This document shows, piece after piece, positions 16,415 through 23,204 of a stretch of DNA of 64,000 nucleotides (positions are counted from its first letter, which is position 1; every line of letters starts with the position of its first letter). The position numbers and the translations under genes were made by a program. The stretch comes from CAYUVH01 sp964448135 (GTDB lineage Bacteria > Verrucomicrobiota > Verrucomicrobiia > Limisphaerales > UBA8199): assembly GCA_964448135.1 (NCBI GenBank), contig CAYUVH010000032.1, positions 1 to 64,000 of the forward strand, given 5' to 3'. The notes under the pieces were generated by a model, which saw only the letters and a list, made by a program, of their open reading frames with translations, was not told the origin of the DNA and ran no database searches.

Positions 16415-17038
16415 ATGATCACAACGAAGCTATGGGCTGAAGCTCTTGGCGTCCCGAATGAGCAAGACCTTGAGCCCGTACCGGATTTCACGAAGGCTTT
16501 AGCCCGAACTGCCGCACAAGTGGCAGCGCGGGCCCTGGCTCTGCAAGGGGTCATCGCGATCGCTTACGGAGTGGACGCGGAGCCCATTGTGGCCTGGTTT
16601 CAAAAGGAGGGTTTGTGGAAGGATGTCACTCCGCGAGAGCGTGAGTTTATTTACAAAGCCGCGCCGACGGAGCAGGAGCGGGTTCGGTTTCAATGGAAAC
16701 AAGAGGCGCAGTGGACATTACTGTGGATGATACAGTGGGTCGAGTCGCTCGGACTGCCGACGCAGGGCTGCGATACGCGACGCATCGCCGACGACATCAT
16801 GCCCGCCTTGGGCGACAGCATCGAAGGGTTCCTGCAAAAATCGGAGCTGCGCTCTCCGGGAGCGCTCCTCGCCGAAGATGAGCGAACTTACAACCTTTGG
16901 TGTTACGCATTGGCGGCCCAAAGGCGAAAGGAAGAACTCCCAAATGATTTGAACATGGGCGTACTTTTCGAAAGACGGTATGCTTTCGAATGGATGGACG
17001 GTCATCAGGATTGGGACGAGGTGACGTGTGACGCTTAG
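16415..17038 (+). CDS. DUF4272 family protein, 207 aa
   Basis: The ATG at 16415 begins after a repeat-rich leader. The protein has the DUF4272 pattern: ARALALQGVIAIAYG near residue 35, then EREFIYKAAPTEQERVRFQWKQEA, LLWMIQWVESLGLPTQGCDT and a C-terminal RYAFEWMDGHQDWDEV. It is soluble and mainly helical. The family has no known function. The stop overlaps the start of the following enolase-superfamily gene by 11 bases. Confidence 0.82.
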   Translation: MITTKLWAEALGVPNEQDLEPVPDFTKALARTAAQVAARALALQGVIAIAYGVDAEPIVAWFQKEGLWKDVTPREREFIYKAAPTEQERVRFQWKQEAQWTLLWMIQWVESLGLPTQGCDTRRIADDIMPALGDSIEGFLQKSELRSPGALLAEDERTYNLWCYALAAQRRKEELPNDLNMGVLFERRYAFEWMDGHQDWDEVTCDA

Positions 17039-18425
17039 CAAACCAACCGATATCCGGTCCACCGGCGCGTCCCTTTACTTCCTGCCGGTGCAAACGCGGG
17101 TGCCGCTGAAGTTTGGGGCGGAGACGCTGACTTCGGTGACTTGCGCACGGGCACGGGTGCGGGTGTCGGGCGCGGGAAAAACGGCGGAGGGCTGGGGGGA
17201 AACGCCGCTGAGTGTACAATGGGTGTGGCCGAGCGCGGCTCCGTACGAGGAGAGGCATGAGGCGTTGAAGGAGTTTTGCAAGGAGCTGGCGGGGGTGTGG
17301 GCGGGTGTCGAATTCACAGGGCATCCGATGGAGATTGGGCACGATTTTTTGGAGGGAGTGCTGCCTGGGCGACTGGCGGAGTTCAATCGCCGGACGCGCG
17401 CGGGGAAGGAGCCGATGCCGTGGCTGGCGGCGTTGGTGTGTTGCTCGCCGTTCGATGTGGCGTTGCATGATGCGTACGGGGTGCTGCATGGGGAGGAGAC
17501 TTACCGGACTTACCGCCGGGAGTTCATGAACCGCGATTTGGCGGCATTTCTGGAGCCGGCGGCGGCGGATGTTTCGTTTAATGGGAAGTATCCGGCGGAT
17601 TTCTTAGCGGCAGTGCCGGCGAAGGAGTTGATGGCGTGGCATTTGGTGGGCGGGTTGGATCAGTTGGAGGGAGGCGCAGACGGGCCGACGGATGGCTATC
17701 CGTGGTTGCTTACGGATTGGATTCGGCGGGATGGGTTGAAGTGCTTGAAGATCAAGCTGACAGGGAAAGATGCACAGTGGGATTTTGAGCGATTGGTTCA
17801 CGTGGGAGAAATTGCGCAGGCGGGCGGCGTGCTGCATTTGTCGGCGGATTTCAATTGCACGGTGTCCGAGCCGGCGTACGTGAATGAAATTCTGGATCGC
17901 TTGAAGCAGGAGTATTCGGAGATTTACGACATGCTGCTGTACGTCGAGCAACCGTTTCCGTATGAGTTGGAGGAGCATGCGATTGATGTGCATTCAGTCT
18001 CCGCGCGGAAGCCGCTTTTCCTCGACGAGAGCGCGCATGATTGGCGGATGGTGCGACGTGGGCGCGAACTGGGCTGGACCGGCGTGGCGCTCAAGACGTG
18101 CAAGACCCAGACGGGAGCGCTGTTGAGCGCGTGCTGGGCACGGGCGCATGGGATGAGTTTGATGGTGCAGGATTTGACGAACCCGATGCTGGCGCAGATT
18201 CCGCATGTGCTGCTGGCGGCGAACGTGGGGACGATCATGGGTGTGGAAACGAATGCGATGCAGTTTTATCCGGAGGCCTCAAGGGCGGAGGCGGTGGTGC
18301 ATCCGGGGTTGTATCGGAGGAGGGAGGGAAAGATCGATTTGGGGACCTTGGGCAAGACCGGGTTTGGATATCGCGTGGAGGAGATCGGGAGGGAGTTGCC
18401 GGAGGCGGTGGGGAGTTTTGGCTGA
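17028..18425 (+). CDS. Enolase-superfamily enzyme (mandelate racemase/MLE-like), 465 aa
   Basis: The active-site pattern of the muconate-lactonising subgroup is visible: a KxK base pair in LKIKLTG (about residue 240), metal ligands Asp in LSADFNC (about 273), Glu in VEQPF (about 307) and Asp in FLDES (about 333), and the second Lys in ALKTCKT (about 355). Such enzymes abstract a proton alpha to a carboxylate. At 465 residues it is about 90 longer than usual. The start is GTG at 17028, inside the preceding gene. The substrate is unknown. It faces an MFS carrier gene whose partner is another enolase-superfamily enzyme. Confidence 0.85.
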   Translation: MTLSKPTDIRSTGASLYFLPVQTRVPLKFGAETLTSVTCARARVRVSGAGKTAEGWGETPLSVQWVWPSAAPYEERHEALKEFCKELAGVWAGVEFTGHPMEIGHDFLEGVLPGRLAEFNRRTRAGKEPMPWLAALVCCSPFDVALHDAYGVLHGEETYRTYRREFMNRDLAAFLEPAAADVSFNGKYPADFLAAVPAKELMAWHLVGGLDQLEGGADGPTDGYPWLLTDWIRRDGLKCLKIKLTGKDAQWDFERLVHVGEIAQAGGVLHLSADFNCTVSEPAYVNEILDRLKQEYSEIYDMLLYVEQPFPYELEEHAIDVHSVSARKPLFLDESAHDWRMVRRGRELGWTGVALKTCKTQTGALLSACWARAHGMSLMVQDLTNPMLAQIPHVLLAANVGTIMGVETNAMQFYPEASRAEAVVHPGLYRRREGKIDLGTLGKTGFGYRVEEIGRELPEAVGSFG

Positions 18426-18432
18426 GCAAGTC

Positions 18433-18483
18433 ACGGGGAGAAACGCAAAGGGCGAAAGACGCAAAGACGCAAAGTCACGAAGG
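18433..18483. repeat. Word-like repeat (ACGCAAAG units)
   Basis: Five shifted copies of ACGCAAAG-like words (AAACGCAAAGGGCGAAAG, then ACGCAAAGACGCAAAG) fill the gap between two converging genes and run into the last codons of the MFS gene. Confidence 0.6.
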
Positions 18484-19737
18484 GAGGGGTTTGCCTTTGG
18501 TCTCGGGGCCGAGCCAGATGAGGACCATGCCGGCGGCGTAGACAAGTGAGAGGGTTGCCCCGGCTTTGGCGTAGCTGCCACCGTAATGGCCAACCAACTG
18601 GCCCTGGGTCAGGGCACCGACGGCAGCGAGCAACCGGCCGGCGTTGTAACAAATTCCCTGGCCGGTGGCGCGGACGCGAGTTGGGAAAAGCTCGGGGAGA
18701 TACAGCGGCAGCCAGCCGTAAAACGCGGCGGTGGAGCAGCCCACGAGTACTACCAGGACCAGGAATTCGGTGCCATACTCATGGACCGTCCGGAACAACA
18801 CACCGCAGAATACCAGGGAGAAGAGGCACAGCGCGAAATACGAAGGCCGGCGACCGGCACGACCGGCGATCAACGGGCCGGCGATGCTGCCGACAATCGC
18901 GCCAGTCGAGGCCAGCATCTGGGTCGTGGCTTTGGCGGTGACGAGTTTGCCGCCGGTCAATTGGTCCGCCCACAAGGGAAGCCATTGGACGGAGGCCCAC
19001 GTGCCGATCAAGGCCACGGAAGCAAAGGAAATGGCCAGCAGAGTTTTCCCGAGAAGCCCGCCGGAAACGATTTCGTGGAAAGGCCGCGCCGCGCCCTGCT
19101 TGACGGCTTCCTGCCAGCGTTTCGATTCGGGCACGACCATCTGAATCGCCAGCGCGAGCAACGCCGGAGCCGCGCCGGCGATCATGACCCAGCGCCAGGA
19201 TTCCTGCGTGACGTGGAAGAACAATCCGAGGCAGCCGATGGAAGCGAAGCCCACATTCGAGGCCGCGCCGATGGCGCCGGCGAGCAAGGGCCGCTTGTCC
19301 GCGGGCCAGGCTTCCATCACGAGGGCGACACCCAAGGCCCATTCGCCGCCCATGCCAAAGGCGGCGATGAAACGCAGCACTCCGAGATGCCACGGTTCGG
19401 CCGCGAAGAAGCAGAGGCCGGTGAAGATCGAGTAAGTCAGGATGCTGAACGTCATCGCGCGCACACGACCGAGGCGATCGCCGAGCCAGCCGAAGGCAAA
19501 ACCACCCAGTGCGGCCCCCACCAAAAACAGTGCGGTGATGTAGCCCATCCACAGCCCAACAAAGGCATCCTGATTTCCCACGGCACCCGCGGGCAGCATG
19601 CTTTGCAACGCGGGACGCGCGACGAGGGGGAAGATGCCCATTTCCACACCATCGAACATCCAGCCAAGGAAGGCCGCGGCGAGGACGAGCCAGCGGGCGC
19701 GGGTGGAGGATGGCTCGGTTGGAGTATCGGAAATCAC
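18475..19737 (-). CDS. MFS transporter, metabolite:H+ symporter type, 420 aa
   Basis: Twelve membrane segments fit the length. The signature between helices 2 and 3 reads GWLGDRLGRVRAM, and FIAAFGMGGEWALGVALVMEAWP in helix 4-5 is typical of the aromatic-acid/sialate/organic-acid H+ symporter branch. The second half carries ELFPTRVRATGQGICYN. It overlaps the adjacent epimerase-like gene by four bases, so carrier and enzyme probably serve one substrate. The C-terminal codons lie in a repeat tract. Confidence 0.9.
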   Translation of the reverse strand: MISDTPTEPSSTRARWLVLAAAFLGWMFDGVEMGIFPLVARPALQSMLPAGAVGNQDAFVGLWMGYITALFLVGAALGGFAFGWLGDRLGRVRAMTFSILTYSIFTGLCFFAAEPWHLGVLRFIAAFGMGGEWALGVALVMEAWPADKRPLLAGAIGAASNVGFASIGCLGLFFHVTQESWRWVMIAGAAPALLALAIQMVVPESKRWQEAVKQGAARPFHEIVSGGLLGKTLLAISFASVALIGTWASVQWLPLWADQLTGGKLVTAKATTQMLASTGAIVGSIAGPLIAGRAGRRPSYFALCLFSLVFCGVLFRTVHEYGTEFLVLVVLVGCSTAAFYGWLPLYLPELFPTRVRATGQGICYNAGRLLAAVGALTQGQLVGHYGGSYAKAGATLSLVYAAGMVLIWLGPETKGKPLPS

Positions 19738-20852
19738 AGCTTCAACCGGTAACGCTCGACTTTTTCATCGTCCAGTTCGACGCCAAGGCCCGGCTTTTGA
19801 TTCGCGCGGGCTTCGCCGGGACGGATGGGGAGGGGTTCACGGACGATGTCGTCTTCGTAGAAGAGCGGGCCGATGATGTCGCAGGGATATTCTTCGGCGG
19901 TAATGCCGCGAGTGGCGAGGGCGAGATGTGTCATGGCGGCGCTGCCGACGCCGAGCTCGAGATTGCTGCCGACGGTGCACTTGATGCCAGCGGAGGCGGC
20001 GAAGTCGGCGATCTGGCGCGCCGGGCCGATGCCGCCGGCCTTGCCGACGTAGATGGAGAAGACGTCCGCCGCGCCGAGTTGCGCGAGGGCACGGGCGTCC
20101 TGGATGGTGTAGATGCTTTCGTCGGCGACGAGCGGCACGCGGAGCTGGCGAAGGAGTTGAGCCAGTGCGGTGATGTCTTCGGGCGGGATGGGTTGTTCGG
20201 CGAAGGCGATGTTGTGTTCGTAGAGACGTTCGATGGTGGGCAGCGCGGTGGCGGGCGACCAGCCGCCGTTGGCATCCACGCCAAGTTTGATTGAACCAAT
20301 GGCGGCACGGACGGCGGCGACGCGGGCAATATCGGCTTCTGGTTCGAGGCCGACTTTGACTTTCATGGCTTTGAAGCCCTGCGACACGGCCCAGCGGGCG
20401 ATGTCGGCGGCTTTGGCGGGTTCGAGGCCGGAAACGGACCATTTGGTGGGGACGAAATCGCGGACTTTGCCACCCAGGAGTTCGAAGACGGGTTTACCGG
20501 CCGCCTGGCCGGCAATGTCCCAGAGGGCCATTTCGACGGCGGCGCGGGTGAAATAATTGCCGGCGAAGGCGAGGCGGAATTTGCGGTAGAGTTCCTCGGG
20601 ACGGGAAGGATCTTCGCCGACGAGGAGCGGTTCGAGATAGGTGCGAATGAGATGGGCGCCGGTGACCTGGTCTTCGCCGCTCCACCGCGGGGTGCAGGAG
20701 GCTTCGCCGATGCCGGTGAGGCCGGAGTCGGTGTGGACGCGGACGAGGAGGAAGGGGGAAACGGTGTGGGCGCCGCCGCGGCCGCTGCGGATGGCGAGTT
20801 CGGCTTTGAGCGGGACGCGGATGGGGATGGTTTCGAGGCGGGTGATTTTCAA
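19734..20852 (-). CDS. Enolase-superfamily enzyme, MLE/dipeptide epimerase subgroup, 372 aa
   Basis: All catalytic positions are present: Lys164 and Lys166 in KVKVG, metal ligands Asp193 (DANGGW), Glu219 (AEQPI) and Asp244 (ADES), and Lys271 in VGKAGGIG. The two-lysine arrangement allows 1,1-proton transfer, as in L-Ala-D/L-Glu epimerases and N-acylamino acid racemases, or cycloisomerisation. The length is normal. It is the upstream partner of the MFS gene (four-base overlap). The substrate is unresolved: a dipeptide, an acylamino acid or a sugar acid. Confidence 0.88.
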   Translation of the reverse strand: MKITRLETIPIRVPLKAELAIRSGRGGAHTVSPFLLVRVHTDSGLTGIGEASCTPRWSGEDQVTGAHLIRTYLEPLLVGEDPSRPEELYRKFRLAFAGNYFTRAAVEMALWDIAGQAAGKPVFELLGGKVRDFVPTKWSVSGLEPAKAADIARWAVSQGFKAMKVKVGLEPEADIARVAAVRAAIGSIKLGVDANGGWSPATALPTIERLYEHNIAFAEQPIPPEDITALAQLLRQLRVPLVADESIYTIQDARALAQLGAADVFSIYVGKAGGIGPARQIADFAASAGIKCTVGSNLELGVGSAAMTHLALATRGITAEEYPCDIIGPLFYEDDIVREPLPIRPGEARANQKPGLGVELDDEKVERYRLKL

Positions 20853-21164
20853 GCGAGCGGTAGCGCTGAGAGTTTTCGCAGAAAGGATGGATGAGAAGAA
20901 GGTCCGCCCTCACCCCGGCCCTCTCCCCCGGGGAGAGGGGGAATTGGCGGCCGACTTGGGGAAAGCGTACGAGTGGTTTTGGTGCGGGTGATTTTCACAG
21001 GACTGTCGCCTATCCCCAGCCCGCTCCTCCGGGGGAGGAGAGAGAGATTCGGCGGGGTAGCGCTTGATAGTAAAACGGTGCTGGAGATTTTGAAGCGCTG
21101 TGAAGGAATAGGACTACTGGGGACGAGACGTCCCCGCCCCCAAGGCGCCAGAATGGGGAGGCGC
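20853..21164. repeat. Intergenic region with two CCCTCTCC/GGAGAGGG palindromic repeats
   Basis: No gene is visible in these 312 bases. Two imperfect palindromes stand out: one at about 20907-20942 (CCCTCACCCCGGCCCTCTCC, a turn of C and G, then GGAGAGGGGG) and one at about 21013-21050 (CCCCAGCCCGCTCCTCCGGG then GGAGGAGAGAGAG). The same family recurs at 46465-46533 and 48074-48118. Confidence 0.7.
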
Positions 21165-21923
21165 TTACCATTTGGCGAAGTCATCCACGAAGGCGGTGAC
21201 GTCCTGGACGATGGCGTCGAGGAATTGTTTGCCCTTTTTGGCGGTGGCGAGGTCGGGGTGGCCGACGGTGCCGGTGCGGGAGACTTCGTGGAATTCGTTC
21301 ACGAAGTAAACGGGGCGGCCGTAAAGCATGTCGGCGCGGCGGTAGGCGTCCTTGTGCTTCGGGCCGTCGCGGCGAGCGAGTTTCATCTTCACGCGGTCGG
21401 GGTGCAGATGGAGCATGAGGGAGGTCTCCATTTCGCAGGCGTGGCCGAGGCCGCCCAGGGTGGACTCGCGGATTTTCTGGATGCTCGCGGAGGCGAGTGA
21501 CCAGTAGGAGGCGAAGACGAAGCGGACTTTGGGAAATTCGGTTTTCAGGTCGCGGAGGGCGGCGCGGGCCGGGATGTCGTTGCCACCGTGGCCGTTGAGG
21601 AGGAAGACTTTCTTCGCGCCGAGTTTTACGATGGAGCGGCAGAGTTCGAGGAGGAGCTGGATGTAGGGCGCCTGGCTGACGCTGAGGGTGCCGGGGAAGA
21701 AGAGGTGGTGCGTGGAATGGCCGGGCCAGAGCGTGGGCAGGCAGAGGACTTTGGAGGAGCGGGCTTTTTCGACGCGACGGGCGACGGCGGTGACGAGGTC
21801 GGTGTCGGTGGTGAGCGGGAGGTGATGGCCGTGCTGTTCGAAGGAGCCAAGGGGAAGCAGGATCAGCTTCGAGGCGGGTTTGAGCCGCCGGACTTCAGGC
21901 CAGGAAAGGTGTTCCAGGAGCAT
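21165..21923 (-). CDS. Creatininase family amidohydrolase, 252 aa
   Basis: The metal-binding pattern of the family is complete: Glu and His in GSFEQHGHHLP (residues 27-37), the Asp of TTDTDL, the His of NGHGGND and the Glu of GHACEMETSLM. Members hydrolyse cyclic amides or formamide bonds (creatinine, the deaminated formamide of riboflavin precursors, mycofactocin peptide). Which one applies here is unknown. The start codon lies 70 bp downstream of a striking upstream module shared with ilvB and may be leaderless. Confidence 0.88.
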   Translation of the reverse strand: MLLEHLSWPEVRRLKPASKLILLPLGSFEQHGHHLPLTTDTDLVTAVARRVEKARSSKVLCLPTLWPGHSTHHLFFPGTLSVSQAPYIQLLLELCRSIVKLGAKKVFLLNGHGGNDIPARAALRDLKTEFPKVRFVFASYWSLASASIQKIRESTLGGLGHACEMETSLMLHLHPDRVKMKLARRDGPKHKDAYRRADMLYGRPVYFVNEFHEVSRTGTVGHPDLATAKKGKQFLDAIVQDVTAFVDDFAKW

Positions 21924-22118
21924 TACGACGAGCCTGCGTCAAAGGGTGACCGGGGGCAAGTTTTGTGAAATCCGGACGCTTGCCGAGGGTGGGGGGGGTA
22001 TACCCCCTGATTTATCGGTTACACGGTTACAAACCGCATAAACATTGGGTGAAAGTGATGTTTTATCGGTTACATTTGTGGTTACATTGCGGTTACAAAC
22101 CGGCCCCAGCGGTTACAA
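21924..22118 (-). promoter_or_regulatory. GGTTAC-box/palindrome module upstream of the creatininase gene
   Basis: Read on the plus strand, six GGTTAC hexamers lie between about 22016 and 22115, next to the perfect palindrome GGGGGTATACCCCC at 21994-22007. Toward the gene (minus strand) comes a TTGCCCCCGGTCACCCTT segment at 21942-21959, aligning with the -35 region of ilvB. A -10 here is weak. The order boxes, palindrome, promoter, ATG and the distances (70 bp versus 67 bp from palindrome to ATG) equal those at 54437-54628. Confidence 0.7.
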
Positions 22119-22214
22119 TCGGAGGGGAGACGTGGCGATTTTTGACGAGGCACCGCCGCCAAGGCTTTGGCGGAAAGTCGCACTGGCGCGCCGTGCTGCT
22201 CGATCGAAGAAAAG

Positions 22215-23120
22215 TCAGGGTTTGGCGGGGACGTAGCCCATCTGGGCGACGACGGCCTGGCCTTTGTCCGAGGAGACGTATTTGACGAACTCGCCGGTGA
22301 GATCGGATTCCCTGCCTTTGACGGTGTAAAAGCGCAGGACGCGGGCGTAGGGATATTTGCCGTCCTTGACGGTGGCGACGGCGGGAGCGACGCCTTCAAT
22401 GGCAACGCCCTTGATTTCGGGCTTGGCCAGGAGGTCCATGCTGACGTAGCCAATGCCCCCGGTGTCCTTGGAGACGGCGTCCGCGATTTTGGCGTAGCTT
22501 TCCAGCTCGGTCAGGTTGTTGGTGGTGTAGGCCTTGTTTTCCATGGCCAACTCCTGGAAACCCAGGTAGGTGCCGGAGACCGGATTGCGGATGTACAAAT
22601 GAATGGGCACATCGGGGCCGCCGACGTCCTTCCAGTTGGTGATGACACCGGTAAAGATGTCGCGCACCTGGGATTTCTTGAGGTCAGCAACGGGGCAACC
22701 GGCATTGGCAACGACGGCGACGGAATAGGAGCCGATGACGTATTCATTGAGCGAGAGATTGCGCATGCTGCACTGCTGCTGCTCGTCCTTGATGATGGGA
22801 CGGGAGGCGGCGCCGATGTCGCACACACCCGCGATCAAGCCCCAGAATCCGGAACCCGTGTTCTTGGCCTCGATTTCAACGACGACCTGCGGGTGGTCTT
22901 TTTTGAATTCGGTCACCAGCCGCGGAGCCAGCTCCTCGCCGATGGTGTTGGAGCCTTTGATGGTAACCTTATTCTTGTCGCCAGCGGGAGCAGGCGGCGG
23001 CGGCGCGCTGGCCTCGGGCGAACAGCCGGCCAGCACGAAGGAGAGAATCACCAATCCCGCCAACCCGGTGAAGGCCAGGCGTCGGGCACAGAACCAGTCA
23101 CGGCAAGGAGTCATTTTCAT
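22215..23120 (-). CDS. Phosphate-binding (PstS-like) lipoprotein, 301 aa
   Basis: The start used, ATG at 23118-23120, gives a lipoprotein signal ending SFVLAGC (Cys about 32), then a Pro/Ala linker and a periplasmic binding fold. Motifs fit PstS: IKGSNTIGEELAPRL at the ligand-binding N-terminus, IEAKNTGSGFWGL, IGAASRPI and a C-terminal segment with GIGYVSM and VAQMGYVPA. No pstCAB genes are nearby. The gene is preceded by a perfect 12-bp hairpin ending seven bases before the ATG. Confidence 0.85.
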   Translation of the reverse strand: MKMTPCRDWFCARRLAFTGLAGLVILSFVLAGCSPEASAPPPPAPAGDKNKVTIKGSNTIGEELAPRLVTEFKKDHPQVVVEIEAKNTGSGFWGLIAGVCDIGAASRPIIKDEQQQCSMRNLSLNEYVIGSYSVAVVANAGCPVADLKKSQVRDIFTGVITNWKDVGGPDVPIHLYIRNPVSGTYLGFQELAMENKAYTTNNLTELESYAKIADAVSKDTGGIGYVSMDLLAKPEIKGVAIEGVAPAVATVKDGKYPYARVLRFYTVKGRESDLTGEFVKYVSSDKGQAVVAQMGYVPAKP

Positions 23121-23127
23121 AAATTGT

Positions 23128-23157
23128 CCGGGGACGGCCCTTGCAGGCCGTCCCCGG
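23128..23157. repeat. Perfect 12-bp inverted repeat before the PstS-like gene
   Basis: CCGGGGACGGCC at 23128-23139 and GGCCGTCCCCGG at 23146-23157 form a stem with a six-base loop. On the PstS-like mRNA the stem ends seven bases before the ATG, leaving no room for a Shine-Dalgarno sequence. Confidence 0.85.
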
Positions 23158-23170
23158 TGAAACCCACACA

Positions 23171-23190
23171 GGCCGGCCCGCAGGCCGGCC
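23171..23190 (-). terminator. GGCCGGCC hairpin after the large secreted-protein gene
   Basis: Two GGCCGGCC octamers separated by CGCA form an eight-base stem 14 bases past the stop of the gene at 23205-26432. There is no T-run, so it may be a stability element or a repeat rather than a true intrinsic terminator. Confidence 0.4.
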
Positions 23191-23204
23191 GGATTTACCA
23201 CCCG

